A stretch of 64,000 nt of DNA from an uncultured Bacteroidales bacterium. Its GTDB lineage: Bacteria > Bacteroidota > Bacteroidia > Bacteroidales > P3. The translations under genes and the position numbers were made by a program. Under the pieces are notes generated by a model. It was not told the origin of the DNA and did no database searches. It was given only the letters and a program-made list of their open reading frames with translations. Shown piece after piece: positions 16,365-25,445 of this stretch; positions within the stretch are counted from its first letter, which is position 1; each line of letters opens with the position of its first letter. Where the stretch lies: assembly GCA_900316055.1 (NCBI GenBank), contig ONBK01000014.1, positions 87,881 to 151,880 on the forward strand. The letters are read 5' to 3'.

Positions 16365-17069
16365 TCAGCCAGCGACGGAGAGGGTTGCGATGCTGATTTT
16401 CAGGTTTTTCACTGTGGAGAGGGCATCGCAGCAGCTGACGAGGGTGGCGCCGGTGGTGAGGACATCGTCGACGAGGAGAATATGGCGGCCTTCAAGTTGT
16501 TCGGGATGTTTGACACGGAAGGCTCCCTCGACATTGCTCTCGCGCTCGGCAGCATTGGTGAGGCTTTGCTGACTGGTGTAGCGGCGACGGATGAGGGCTT
16601 TGCTGTTCACCTCGCGGTGCATCACTTCCGCGATGCCGCGACAAAGCAGTTCGCTCTGGTTATAGCCACGTTGGAGACGTCGTCGCCAGTGGAGAGGCAC
16701 GGGAACTAAGAGGTCGATATCGTCGAAGCGAGCGGAATGCAGCAGCTCTAATCCCAACTGGCGACCCATGAAAAGACATAGGTCGCTGTTTTTGTGGAAC
16801 TTCATGGCGTGGACAAGTTTCTGCACAGTGTTGCCATGGTGAAATGTGAGCATCGAGGTGGCGTTTCCGAGTGCAGGAATGCGCCCGAGGAGGAACCGTT
16901 CGGTGTGATTGTCCTCGTGACTGCTATAGAGGGTGTGGGAAAGTGAAGTGAGACAGTTCAGACATATTTGCCGTTCTCCTTGCACCAGCACCTCACCGCA
17001 GCAAGCACAGGTGGAAGGGAAGAACACTTGGAGAAGGTGAAAGGTGAGATGTGAGAGTTGAAATTTCAC
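16365..17069 (-). CDS. ComF-family phosphoribosyltransferase-like protein
   Basis: 234 residues. An N-terminal zinc ribbon (CACCGEVL...CLNCL) and a C-terminal PRTase fold with the PRPP loop ILLVDDVLTTGATL. Members are linked to DNA uptake in competent bacteria and are otherwise of uncertain function. The best start is a GTG at 17067-17069. The first residues (FQLSHLTFHLLQ) come from a degenerate heptamer repeat, so the original start may have been lost or moved. It is 14 bases after queA. Confidence 0.85.
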   Translation of the reverse strand: MKFQLSHLTFHLLQVFFPSTCACCGEVLVQGERQICLNCLTSLSHTLYSSHEDNHTERFLLGRIPALGNATSMLTFHHGNTVQKLVHAMKFHKNSDLCLFMGRQLGLELLHSARFDDIDLLVPVPLHWRRRLQRGYNQSELLCRGIAEVMHREVNSKALIRRRYTSQQSLTNAAERESNVEGAFRVKHPEQLEGRHILLVDDVLTTGATLVSCCDALSTVKNLKISIATLSVAG

Positions 17070-17083
17070 AAAAGAACTTTTCT

Positions 17084-18310
17084 TTAAACCTTACCCAGAA
17101 AGAGGCAGCTGTCGCCGTAGCTGAGGAAGCGGAACCCGTGGTCGAGGGCGAAGCGGTAACAATCACGCCAGCGGTCGCCGATAAGGGCGGAGACCAGCAA
17201 CAGAAGCGTGCTCTTGGGCTGGTGGAAGTTGGTGACGAGGCCATTGATGACTCGATAGTGGTAGCCGGGGGCTATCATCAGCTGTGTCTCGCCGTCGAGG
17301 CGGTCGGTGTCGTGCCGTTCCATCCAATGGAGGATGTTTTCGAATGCTTGAATGCTTGAAAGCTTAAAAGCTTGAGTTTCGAGTTCGTAGGGGTCCCACT
17401 GGTTGACGTGCATGTGGTCGAGGTCGGGATTGGCTTGCAACTGGATGCCAAACCAATAGAGACTTTCGAGGGTGCGCACGGAGGTGGTGCCTACGGCAAT
17501 GAGCGGTTTGCCCCGGTGGTTGATGATATGACGTAGGTTGTCGGCGGTGATGTGGACGGGTTCCACGTGCATCTCGTGTCCGCCGATGGTTTCGCTGCTC
17601 ACGGGCTTGAAGGTGCCCGCACCCACATGGAGGGTGATGTATTCGGTGCCGATACCGCGTTGCTTTAGTTTGTCGAACACTTCAGGGGTGAAATGGAGCC
17701 CCGCCGTGGGGGCGGCCACGGAGCCATCGTAATGGGCGTAGACGGTCTGGTATCGGGTGGCATCGGAAGCTTCGGCCTGACGGTTGAGGTAGGGTGGCAG
17801 GGGAATGACTCCTGCGGCCTCGATGACCTCGGCGAAACTAATGCCGCCAGTCCATTCGAAGTCGACTATCCAAGCGTTGCCTACTGCTTCGCGCCGCGAA
17901 GCCGTAAGTTGGTAGTGGGTAGTGGATAGTTTGTAGTTGAGGGTCAGAGGACCGCTCTTCCACTTCTTGTTGTTGCCGATGAAACAGGTCCAGGTGCAGC
18001 GCTCGCGCTGCTCGAAGGCTTCTGAGATGGCCATATGGTAAGGCTCGAGGCAAAAGACTTCAATTACGGCACCTGTCTCTTTCTGGAAGAAGAGTCGGGC
18101 GTGGATGACCTTTGTGTCGTTGAAGACCAGCAGGGTGTCGGGGGGTAGCAGGTTGGGAAGGTCGTAGAAATGGTGCTCGGAGATGTCGTCGCCCTTGAGG
18201 CAGAGCAGTTTGGAGTGGTCGCGTTGCTCCAGAGGATATTTGGCAATGCGCTCCTCGGGTAGGGGGTAGTCGTAGTCGGCGATGGGTATCTGTTTCAGCT
18301 CACTCAGCAT
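17084..18310 (-). CDS. queA: S-adenosylmethionine:tRNA ribosyltransferase-isomerase
   Basis: 408 residues. It transfers and isomerises the ribosyl part of SAM to 7-aminomethyl-deazaguanine in tRNA, giving epoxyqueuosine. YDYPLPEERIAKYPLEQRDHSKLL, LVFNDTKVIHARL, APTAGLHFT and HVGAGTFKPV are typical. An 8-bp repeat at 17344-17375 encodes QAFKLSSIQAFE in the late part. It overlaps pssA by 11 bases, so the two are translationally linked. Confidence 0.96.
   Translation of the reverse strand: MLSELKQIPIADYDYPLPEERIAKYPLEQRDHSKLLCLKGDDISEHHFYDLPNLLPPDTLLVFNDTKVIHARLFFQKETGAVIEVFCLEPYHMAISEAFEQRERCTWTCFIGNNKKWKSGPLTLNYKLSTTHYQLTASRREAVGNAWIVDFEWTGGISFAEVIEAAGVIPLPPYLNRQAEASDATRYQTVYAHYDGSVAAPTAGLHFTPEVFDKLKQRGIGTEYITLHVGAGTFKPVSSETIGGHEMHVEPVHITADNLRHIINHRGKPLIAVGTTSVRTLESLYWFGIQLQANPDLDHMHVNQWDPYELETQAFKLSSIQAFENILHWMERHDTDRLDGETQLMIAPGYHYRVINGLVTNFHQPKSTLLLLVSALIGDRWRDCYRFALDHGFRFLSYGDSCLFLGKV
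17344..17375. repeat. 8-bp tandem repeat inside queA
   Basis: ATGCTTGA x2, AAGCTTAA, AAGCTTGA on the + strand; in frame in queA it gives QAFKLSSIQAFE. Confidence 0.8.
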
Positions 18311-19028
18311 GTTTTCTTTGTGTAATGGCGGAAAGTATGATATACCATAGGATGATGAGCGAGATGGCGTACCACTGACGTGTAACGGCGACGATGGCCA
18401 CGCAGCCGATAAGGAAGAGGTACTGTACGCTGTTGCTCTTCCAGCTCATGTCCTTGAAGTTGACCTTTAATGAGAACATCGGCATCTCGGAGACCATCAG
18501 CACATCTGTGACGAGCGATATAACGATGAGCACGATGAGAAAAATGTCGTGCTCGCAACTGGGGCTCCATGTTAGCCCACAACCGAGTTGATAAAGAGGG
18601 CAGAGGTAGAGGGCTACGCCGACCCATATCAGTGCGTTGCTGGGGGCGGGGAGGCCGAGGAAAGAGTGGCTCTGACGGGTGTCGAGATTGAATTTGGCTA
18701 AGCGGTAGGCGGCGAAGAGCGGCATAAGCAAGGCCAGAAAGCTGAGCATGCTTACCCATTGGCTGCCTGTGCCCAACATAACGAACAGTATTACTCCCGG
18801 AGCCACACCACTGGTCACCACGTCGGCCAATGAGTCGAGTTCTTTACCGATGGGAGAGGCTACACCGAGAAGACGGGCAGCCATGCCATCGAAGAAGTCG
18901 AGAAATATGCCGAGACAGATGAGCAATGCTGCCGCTGTGAGTTCCATGTTGGCGGCAGCGATTGTCGCCAACACCCCGCACAGCAAATTGCCCAGGGTGA
19001 TGAGGTTGGGAATCTGGCGACGGATCAT
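18300..19028 (-). CDS. pssA: CDP-diacylglycerol--serine O-phosphatidyltransferase
   Basis: 242 residues, polytopic membrane enzyme. It makes phosphatidylserine, the precursor of phosphatidylethanolamine. The CDP-alcohol phosphatidyltransferase signature DG(x2)AR(x8)G(x3)D(x3)D is seen as DGMAARLLGVASPIGKELDS followed by LAD. The ATG at 19026-19028 directly abuts the stop of the upstream gene at 19029. No psd gene is visible nearby. Confidence 0.95.
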   Translation of the reverse strand: MIRRQIPNLITLGNLLCGVLATIAAANMELTAAALLICLGIFLDFFDGMAARLLGVASPIGKELDSLADVVTSGVAPGVILFVMLGTGSQWVSMLSFLALLMPLFAAYRLAKFNLDTRQSHSFLGLPAPSNALIWVGVALYLCPLYQLGCGLTWSPSCEHDIFLIVLIVISLVTDVLMVSEMPMFSLKVNFKDMSWKSNSVQYLFLIGCVAIVAVTRQWYAISLIILWYIILSAITQRKHAE

Positions 19029-20867
19029 TTACCAGAGCTTGATGATGAGTTTGAACTCCTCGTCGTTCCAGTACTCTTTGAATTCGGTGTCGACGGCGGC
19101 TTTGCGCTTGTAGTCGTATTTGTCGTCGATGGAGGCCTTGAGAGCCTTGAGGCACTCGTTGCGGTCGCCACGGCGGGCATAGCAGACGGCGCGGAGGTAT
19201 TTCACGTCGGCGTTCTGGTCGAGGCAGCAGTTGAGGGTCTGGAGGGCGGCACCCACCTCGTCGTTCATCAGCTGGGTGAAAGCGAGGTTATAGGTGCAGC
19301 TGCTATTCTTGAGAGCCTTCTTGGCCTCGGTGTAATTGCCTTGTTTGAGATTGAGGATGGGGATGTTGGCGGTGGCATCGGTGCTACCCTGACGGATGGC
19401 CTCGTTGAAGTAGTATTTGGCCAGTGCGTAGTCTTTCTTGGCAAGGTAGAGCAGGCCGGTGTTGTTGAGCACATCGGGGTTGTGAGGGTTCATGTCGCGG
19501 GCGACGTTGAGGTAGCGCTCGGCCTCGTCGATGGAGTCGAGGTAGAAGGCCACGGCACCGGCATTGTTCCAGGCGGCCCACTCCTGCGAATGGTTCTCGG
19601 TGGCCCACTTGTAGTATTTCAGCTTGGTGTCGTAGTTGTAGTTGATATAGGCGGCATACATCAGTTCATCGAACGAGAGTTTGGCGGGTTGCAGAGAGGC
19701 GAGCTTGGCCAACTCGGGGTCGGTGCGACGGGCCTCGGAGTAGTAGAGGGCAATTTGTGCACGACGCAGGTTGGGGAAGATTTCGTCTTTCAATTCCTCA
19801 TAGGTCTCGGCCATATTGCGAATCATCTGCTCGCGCTTGAGGACGTTCTGCTGAGTCTCCACGATGTTGATGATGGCGTGCTTGTCCTGGATATCGGAGC
19901 CTTCGACCATCACCACGAAGTGGACCCAGTCCTCGCCGGCGGCGCGAGTGGTGATGATGAGTTTCTTGAGCTGTTGGTACTTGTAGTATTCCACATCCTG
20001 GGGTTTCACTTTGGCGCGTTTGGCCATAGTGGTGAGCACCTCGTCGAGGAGTTTGTTGAGCTGGGCGGTGGCCAGGTCGGCGCGGTTCTTCGAGACACCC
20101 ACGTTGTTGGTCTCTTCGCCTTCGGGTGAAGCCCAGCCGGTGATGGCAATCTGTTTGGGAAGTCCCTGCTCGAGCATGATGCGCTTGAGGTTGAGGAAGG
20201 TGTTGTAGCAGTCGAACTTACGGTTCATCTCGAAGTTCCAGTCGAGTTCGGAGGTGCCGTTGAGGAAGTATATGTCGGCGGTCTCCACAATACCCTGACT
20301 CTTGTTGTAGTTGATGGGAGCGATGGAGATGTTACCTTTGATGTCGACCCACGACGAGGTGTTGTTGACGCCGTCGGAGAGAATGACGGTGTTGAAGGCT
20401 ACACCTTCGTTGGTGTGGAGGATGTCTTCCATGAAGCGGGCATCCTCGTTGGTGCGGTCACCCTTGTATCCGATGGGGGTGAGGGTCAAACGGCCGGTCT
20501 CCATGCCAGGCTTGAAGTCGAACATATCGGTGTAGGTGAATCGGCCTCCCTTGTCATAGTTGATAATGGTGCCGTCGCCTTCCACCTTCTCTCCCTTGAG
20601 GGTCAGAGGCTCCAGATACACTTCGCCGAGATCCCACGAGAAAACGGGTTGAAGGAATATGGCGCAGTTCTTCTTGAAATATTTCGGGGGAATCTGGCCA
20701 GTGAATTTCACCACCACTTTTTCGTCCATGGTTTCCACCGGGTTGGGGTTGGCTTGATAGCGCACTTTGTTGCAGCCAGATTTCATTTTCGACAGACTGT
20801 TGCATCCGGCAAACAGCACTGCAAACAGCATTGCGGAGAGCGTTATGACAGAAAGAGACTTTCTCAT
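19029..20867 (-). CDS. outer-membrane lipoprotein with OmpA-like and TPR domains
   Basis: 612 residues with a lipobox (LFAGC, Cys about residue 22). Residues about 200-345 contain an OmpA-like peptidoglycan-binding fold (IAITGWASPEGEETNNVGVS followed by KNRA), and 380-560 contain TPR repeats (AWNNAGAVAFYLDSIDEAER, NNTGLLYLAKKDYALAKYYF). It probably links the outer membrane to the cell wall. Similar TPR/OmpA proteins support T9SS and surface structures in Bacteroidota, but no such role can be shown here. It heads the pssA-queA-comF run. Confidence 0.75.
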   Translation of the reverse strand: MRKSLSVITLSAMLFAVLFAGCNSLSKMKSGCNKVRYQANPNPVETMDEKVVVKFTGQIPPKYFKKNCAIFLQPVFSWDLGEVYLEPLTLKGEKVEGDGTIINYDKGGRFTYTDMFDFKPGMETGRLTLTPIGYKGDRTNEDARFMEDILHTNEGVAFNTVILSDGVNNTSSWVDIKGNISIAPINYNKSQGIVETADIYFLNGTSELDWNFEMNRKFDCYNTFLNLKRIMLEQGLPKQIAITGWASPEGEETNNVGVSKNRADLATAQLNKLLDEVLTTMAKRAKVKPQDVEYYKYQQLKKLIITTRAAGEDWVHFVVMVEGSDIQDKHAIINIVETQQNVLKREQMIRNMAETYEELKDEIFPNLRRAQIALYYSEARRTDPELAKLASLQPAKLSFDELMYAAYINYNYDTKLKYYKWATENHSQEWAAWNNAGAVAFYLDSIDEAERYLNVARDMNPHNPDVLNNTGLLYLAKKDYALAKYYFNEAIRQGSTDATANIPILNLKQGNYTEAKKALKNSSCTYNLAFTQLMNDEVGAALQTLNCCLDQNADVKYLRAVCYARRGDRNECLKALKASIDDKYDYKRKAAVDTEFKEYWNDEEFKLIIKLW

Positions 20868-20993
20868 TTTATATTTAGTATTTTATTTATATACGTGTCA
20901 ATCAGTTGAATACGCCGATTTAGGCGGCGTATTGCGACTGTCGTTTAACTTGCAAATATAGGCATTTTTTTTGGATTGGAGAAAAAAATGCTA
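20868..20993 (-). promoter_or_regulatory. upstream region with -7 box and 5' UTR hairpin
   Basis: A -7 element TATATTTG lies at 20953-20960 on the - strand, with a weak -33 element. Between it and the ATG is a perfect 9-bp hairpin, AATACGCCG / CGGCGTATT (20909-20933, loop 7). It would sit in the leader of the OmpA/TPR lipoprotein mRNA. Confidence 0.55.
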
Positions 20994-23804
20994 TTAGGCA
21001 CAATAATTGCAGTAGTTTTTTGCGGGGCAGTAGGCGCAGGCTTCTCCCGAAGGTGTGGGATGGAAAGGAATGTCGGGATTCATCAGTTCGATGGCTTTCT
21101 CACGCAGCAATTCTTCGAAACGGTCGAGCTGTTCGGAGGTGATTTCCTCGCTGTCGTTCCAAGTGGCTAAGGCGACATCGGAGCGTAGGTTGCGAAGGGG
21201 GTAGATTCCGGTTTTTAAAGGTGAGAGGTGAGAGGTGAGAGGTGAAAGGTTTTGACGGATGTAGAGGAGGGCGTACCACATGAGCTGCAGCCATTTGCCG
21301 GGCATCTTCTCGTCGCCGTCGTGATAGGTGATTTCTTTTTTCTCGAGCTTTCCGGTCTTGTAGTCGATAATGCGCAGGCGTCCGTCGAGGGTGTCCACAC
21401 GGTCTATCTTGCCTTTGAGGTTTACCCCCTCAAGAAGGCTGTAGTCGCGGATGGTTTCCTCCACGGCGTTGATGGTCAGGCACTCTCCCTTTTCGAGGTG
21501 GGTTGTCTCGTTCTTGAGGATATGACGCAGCTGCGCTTCGGCTACCGAATAGAGGAAACGGTTGCGTCCCTCGGTGTTGCGCCCGCCCGAATAGAGTTCT
21601 TTGAAAGCTTGTTCCATGTATTCGGGTAAATGCTCTTGAGCCTCTTTCAGGACCTCTATCTTCAGCGGCTGTCCGCAGTGAGGTTTGAGGATGTTCTCCA
21701 ACACCTTGTGGATGCAGTCACCCAACTGTGAGACATCGAGGTCTTCGTCCATCTCTTCTTGTTCGTTAATGGAGAGCACCCGCGAGAAGTAGTATTTCAG
21801 CGGACATTCCATATAGTCGACGAAACTGGTGGGTGAGAGACCGTTCTGCCCCATCTCGTGGAGGCGCCGCATCACGGCGTCGCTCTTCACGGCTTCGGAC
21901 ATCGGCCGCCCTTCAGTGAGGGTGGCGTCGCTCTTCACGGCCACCCGAGTAACGGGGATGCCGAATCGTGGGGCCAACTCGCTCTCCACCTGGCGGATGA
22001 ATCGGCTGGGTTCGCCCTTCCCCATGCCGTCGTTCTCCGAACTGTAGAGCAGGTAGACTTGTTCGGCGCGCTGTAGCAGACGGTAGAAATGGTGGGCGTA
22101 GACGCTGTCTTTCTCCACATAGGTGGGTAGTCCGAAATGCACCTTAAGTTCGTTGGGGATGAGGGTGTTGTCGCCGCGGCCTGAAGGCAGCACGCCTTCG
22201 TTGGCCGACAGCAGGATGATGCGTTTGAAGTCGAGGTTTCGGGTCTCCAGCATACCCAGTATCTGCAGCCCCTGCAGTGGCTCGCCGCGTAGCGAGATGG
22301 CGTGACGCTGCGCGATGCGTGTGTATATCTTCTCCAGTGTCTCGGTGGTACCGATGAACGAGGGGTAGGTGCTGTTGAGGAGCGTGAGGTTGTCGAGCAC
22401 CTCGACCAGACTCCCCACAGCCTGCTTCTCCTTGAGGTTCTTCTCTAACAGTTCGCTGCCCACAATGTCGGCGGCTAACCGTCGGAAGAGTTCGAGACAT
22501 TCGGTGGGAGAGGGCTTGTGGTCGGGGAAGAGGTAGAGCAGTTTTGCTGGCTCAGGGACACTGGCTTCGCGCAGCACCGATTCGATGTCAGCAACCTTGC
22601 TGCGGATAAGGTTGCCCTTCCGAAGCAACTTCTCTACGTTGTGCCGTAGGGTGTTCACTTCGAGGAGTTGACAGACGAAGCGGTCGGAAAAGAACTCCGT
22701 GAGGGTGCTGTGGTAGTAGCCTTGTGGGCTCTGTTGGCGGTAGAGGGTAAAGAGCCGCCCTATCAGCGCATGCACCATGCTGTTGCTGTAGGAGTAGCCC
22801 ATGGTGATGTTCACGCTATAGCGTTCAGTGGTGTCGGGCAGAGAGTTGAGGGTGGGAATGAGTAGACTCTCGTCGGCCAGCACGATGGCGGTACTCTCGG
22901 CCTCCTTGGGGTCGAGCCACTCGGTGTGCGCCGACAGCAGCTGTCCGGTGTATTTGCACTGTAGGATGTTTTCCGGACAGTCGACGATGGTGATATGCTT
23001 GTCTCCGCTGCTGAAGCGCGAAGGCCCTGCGGGACGTATTTCGGGGAAGTCGTCCATGTGTTTGCTCAGGAAGTATCCCGACTCTTGATGTGGCTCGAGG
23101 AAGTAGATGTCGTTGTCGCACAGCAGGTGTCCCTTGCCGCGCCGTACAAACTCGCCGATGATGGTCTCCTCGCATCGCGAGAGAGCGTTGAAACCTACAA
23201 AGTAAACATCGCTCCACTCACAGCTGTCCACTTGCCATTTCCCACTCTTCACTCCTTCCGCCACCTCGCGGTAGGCCATGCCGCTGTAGGCTTTTCCTTG
23301 CGAGAGCAATTTCTCATGGAGGCGCGAGTAATAGTCGTAGAGCGAGCGGTAGAACTCCAGATATTTCGTCTGGAAATCACTGAGCTTTCCACTCTCGATG
23401 TCCCATTCACCGATAGCTTTCAGGCTGTGCAGGTTGTCGAAAATCTGGCGCGCATCGACGAGGTACTGGTCAATCTCCGTGAAGTCGCGCATCATCAAGT
23501 CGCCGAAGGAGATGAACTCCTCAAAGCTCTGGTATTTACGCTCCTCTCCGCCGAGCTCCACATGGATGTTGTAGAGTTCGAAGAGCAGGAACTCGTTAGG
23601 CACAATCTCCAACCCGCCGAGTTGCGAGATGAACTCGTCAATGGCCAACACCTTAGGCAGGAAGCTGGCGCATCCCAGGGTGGTGAACTGCTTGACGAAG
23701 AAACGTTTCGAGCGGTTGTTGTTGAACACCACCAGCACTTCGTCGGTATCCTTCGGGTGCTCGGTGACAATGCGGAGGGCTATCTGTCGGAGAAAAGTGT
23801 CCAT
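20994..23804 (-). CDS. AddB-like PD-(D/E)xK exonuclease/helicase-family protein
   Basis: 936 residues. The long N-terminal part resembles an inactivated superfamily I helicase (VLVVFNNNRSKRFF; LLSANEGVLPSGRG). The C-terminal nuclease has IIDYKTGKLEKK near 814 (metal Asp and Lys). An iron-sulfur staple is formed by the Cys in MECPLKYYF near 663 and by CAYCPAKNYC at the C-terminus, as in AddB and Cas4. It would process DNA double-strand ends with an AddA partner, not found in this window. A heptamer repeat encodes LSPLTSHLSPLK between catalytic parts. Confidence 0.85.
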   Translation of the reverse strand: MDTFLRQIALRIVTEHPKDTDEVLVVFNNNRSKRFFVKQFTTLGCASFLPKVLAIDEFISQLGGLEIVPNEFLLFELYNIHVELGGEERKYQSFEEFISFGDLMMRDFTEIDQYLVDARQIFDNLHSLKAIGEWDIESGKLSDFQTKYLEFYRSLYDYYSRLHEKLLSQGKAYSGMAYREVAEGVKSGKWQVDSCEWSDVYFVGFNALSRCEETIIGEFVRRGKGHLLCDNDIYFLEPHQESGYFLSKHMDDFPEIRPAGPSRFSSGDKHITIVDCPENILQCKYTGQLLSAHTEWLDPKEAESTAIVLADESLLIPTLNSLPDTTERYSVNITMGYSYSNSMVHALIGRLFTLYRQQSPQGYYHSTLTEFFSDRFVCQLLEVNTLRHNVEKLLRKGNLIRSKVADIESVLREASVPEPAKLLYLFPDHKPSPTECLELFRRLAADIVGSELLEKNLKEKQAVGSLVEVLDNLTLLNSTYPSFIGTTETLEKIYTRIAQRHAISLRGEPLQGLQILGMLETRNLDFKRIILLSANEGVLPSGRGDNTLIPNELKVHFGLPTYVEKDSVYAHHFYRLLQRAEQVYLLYSSENDGMGKGEPSRFIRQVESELAPRFGIPVTRVAVKSDATLTEGRPMSEAVKSDAVMRRLHEMGQNGLSPTSFVDYMECPLKYYFSRVLSINEQEEMDEDLDVSQLGDCIHKVLENILKPHCGQPLKIEVLKEAQEHLPEYMEQAFKELYSGGRNTEGRNRFLYSVAEAQLRHILKNETTHLEKGECLTINAVEETIRDYSLLEGVNLKGKIDRVDTLDGRLRIIDYKTGKLEKKEITYHDGDEKMPGKWLQLMWYALLYIRQNLSPLTSHLSPLKTGIYPLRNLRSDVALATWNDSEEITSEQLDRFEELLREKAIELMNPDIPFHPTPSGEACAYCPAKNYCNYCA
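21220..21250. repeat. heptamer tandem repeat inside the AddB-like gene
   Basis: GGTGAGA x3, GGTGAAA, GGT on the + strand; the sense strand encodes LSPLTSHLSPL. Confidence 0.9.
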
Positions 23805-23810
23805 GGAGGA

Positions 23811-23902
23811 GGTTTAAAAGGTTTAAGGGGTTTGAGGGGTTTAAGGGGTTTGAGGGGTTTAAGGGGTTTGAGGGGTTTAAGGGGATTAAAGGGTTAAAAA
23901 GG
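23811..23902. repeat. 18-bp tandem repeat (TTTAAGGGG TTTGAGGGG) before the AddB-like gene
   Basis: About 3.5 copies of an 18-bp unit made of two 9-bp halves, with degenerate flanks. It fills the gap between the nucleotidyltransferase stop and the AddB-like ATG and runs into the last codons of the former, replacing any normal ribosome binding site. Confidence 0.9.
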
Positions 23903-24587
23903 TTTGGGCGAGGGCGAGGGTTTCGGGTTTGCCGACATCGAGCCAGTGCTCTGGGGAGTGCTCGTAGCTGCCGATGCGGTGGCCTTTGGCCGACAGACGG
24001 ATATATTCGTCGATGACAGGGTAGGGGTGGTCCGCTTCAGGCAGCAACGCAAACAACTCTGGCGATACCACACTGATGCCGCTGAAAGCAAGGTGAAAGG
24101 TGAGAGGTGAGAGGTGAGAGGTGTCGGTGCGGCCAAGTAGTTGTCCGCTCTTATCGAATTCGAGTAGCCGCTTCGTTTCGCGGCGGCTCACGCAGAGCGT
24201 CACTAGGTTTTCTTGCTCCCGATGCTGCTGCTCCACATTCTGTAGGTCAATATTTGATAAGATATCTACATTGTGTACCAGCACATTCTCCTTGCCGGAG
24301 AAAAGTCCGGAGGCCTTTTTTAGTCCGCCACCGGTGTCGAGCAGCAGGTCGCGTTCGTCGCTGATATCGATGTTGGCCTGCCACTTACGGCTGCCAATGA
24401 AATCGATGACCTTGTCAGCAAAATGATGCACGTTCACCACGATATGTCTGATGCCTGCCTTTTCCAGCCGGTGGATAGTCAACTCGAGTAGCGTGACACC
24501 GCCCACCTCCACCAGCGCCTTTGGCCGGTCGTTGGTCAGCGGCCGCAGCCGTGTGCCCAATCCTGCTGCAAGAATAAATCCTTCCAT
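23886..24587 (-). CDS. sugar-1-phosphate nucleotidyltransferase (MurU/GMP-type)
   Basis: 233 residues. The N-terminal MEGFILAAGLGTRLRPLTND is the NTP-binding signature, followed by RPKALVEVGG; LVHNVDILSNID holds the metal-binding Asp. Length and motifs fit single-domain enzymes such as MurNAc-1-P uridylyltransferase or mannose-1-P guanylyltransferase; the exact sugar is not clear. The ATG at 24585-24587 starts the signature directly. A heptamer repeat at 24092-24123 encodes SHLSPLTFHL in the middle of the protein. Confidence 0.85.
   Translation of the reverse strand: MEGFILAAGLGTRLRPLTNDRPKALVEVGGVTLLELTIHRLEKAGIRHIVVNVHHFADKVIDFIGSRKWQANIDISDERDLLLDTGGGLKKASGLFSGKENVLVHNVDILSNIDLQNVEQQHREQENLVTLCVSRRETKRLLEFDKSGQLLGRTDTSHLSPLTFHLAFSGISVVSPELFALLPEADHPYPVIDEYIRLSAKGHRIGSYEHSPEHWLDVGKPETLALAQTFLTL
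24092..24123. repeat. heptamer tandem repeat inside the nucleotidyltransferase gene
   Basis: GGTGAAA, GGTGAGA x3 and a partial unit on the + strand. Confidence 0.9.
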
Positions 24588-24619
24588 AATCGTTTGTTTT
24601 AAAGGCGTCGTTGAGCCTT

Positions 24620-25426
24620 CTATTCGATCGCTCTCTGCCAGCGGACGCCTTGCTGAAAGGTGGAGCCGTCGTCGTTCTGGCGTAGGGCGGTCCACTGCAT
24701 GTTATTACCGTTGATGCTAGTGATTTCCCACCATTCGTAGTTCATCTCTTCACCGGCGGCTTGCCAGCGGGTGCAAAGCAGGTTTCCGTCGACGAAGTAT
24801 TCATTGCGCTCGCGCGGCACGAGGTTCCATTGTCCTCCGTCATCCTTGCGGTAGAATTTGTAGGTGCCGTCGTGGAGGAACTGAAGTTGGGCGTTGCCGT
24901 CGTTGTAGGTCTCGCCACCGGTGATACCTTGGCACCTCCAGAAACCATAGATGGCCTCGCTGTAGTCGGCGGTGGTTTTGACTAAACGGACGTTTTGCTC
25001 TGGGGAGATTTTTTCGTTTCCGTCAACGGTCATGGTTATCTTGCGGTTGGCCGTGAACTCACTGCCGCTGATGGCGGTGACGGTGATTTCCTCCACACAG
25101 GTGGTGTGCTCATCGGGATGGTTGGTGAGGGTCATCTTGTTGCCGTCGATGGCTACGGTGGTTTCCTTCTGGTTAAACCAGAGCATTCCCACTTCCAGAT
25201 GGGTGTTGAGCGATGCGCTCACGTAGGCTTGGGTGGTGGAGACGAACGTGTAAACCATCTTTCCGTTGGTCAGCTCGGGCTGGCCGTTGATATCGGCAAT
25301 CACCCATTTCCCGATAATTTTCTCGCTGAGGTTGAGGTTGGTTTTCTCCTCGTCCTTCTTGCACGAGGTGAAAAGGCATGCGCCGCAGATGAAAGTGGCG
25401 GCGAGCACCAAAAAGAGTTTCTTCAT
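24620..25426 (-). CDS. lipocalin-like lipoprotein
   Basis: 268 residues. The signal peptide ends in a lipobox (LFTSC, then KKDEE). Two similar beta-rich halves of about 110 residues follow, each opening with a GxW-type motif (IIGKWVIADINGQ; IYGFWRCQGITGG), as in Bacteroidota lipocalin-like proteins. It likely sits at the outer membrane; the ligand is unknown. ATG at 25424-25426 is chosen because it starts the signal peptide; the frame is open about 38 codons further up but that part overlaps the small gene before it. Confidence 0.75.
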   Translation of the reverse strand: MKKLFLVLAATFICGACLFTSCKKDEEKTNLNLSEKIIGKWVIADINGQPELTNGKMVYTFVSTTQAYVSASLNTHLEVGMLWFNQKETTVAIDGNKMTLTNHPDEHTTCVEEITVTAISGSEFTANRKITMTVDGNEKISPEQNVRLVKTTADYSEAIYGFWRCQGITGGETYNDGNAQLQFLHDGTYKFYRKDDGGQWNLVPRERNEYFVDGNLLCTRWQAAGEEMNYEWWEITSINGNNMQWTALRQNDDGSTFQQGVRWQRAIE

Positions 25427-25445
25427 TGTAATATTGTTTTTTGAA

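Noticed and set aside
20994-23804. Cas4 or a CRISPR adaptation nuclease
   Set aside because: The iron-sulfur nuclease end is attached to a long helicase-like part of AddB size and no cas gene is near.
23824-23897. A stop-free + strand stretch encoding (GLKGLRG)n next to the AddB-like gene
   Set aside because: It is only the 18-bp tandem repeat read in an open frame; no start signal or homologous protein part.
14501-24123. CRISPR array
   Set aside because: The repeats are 7-18 bp, directly tandem, without spacers of unique sequence; no cas genes are present.
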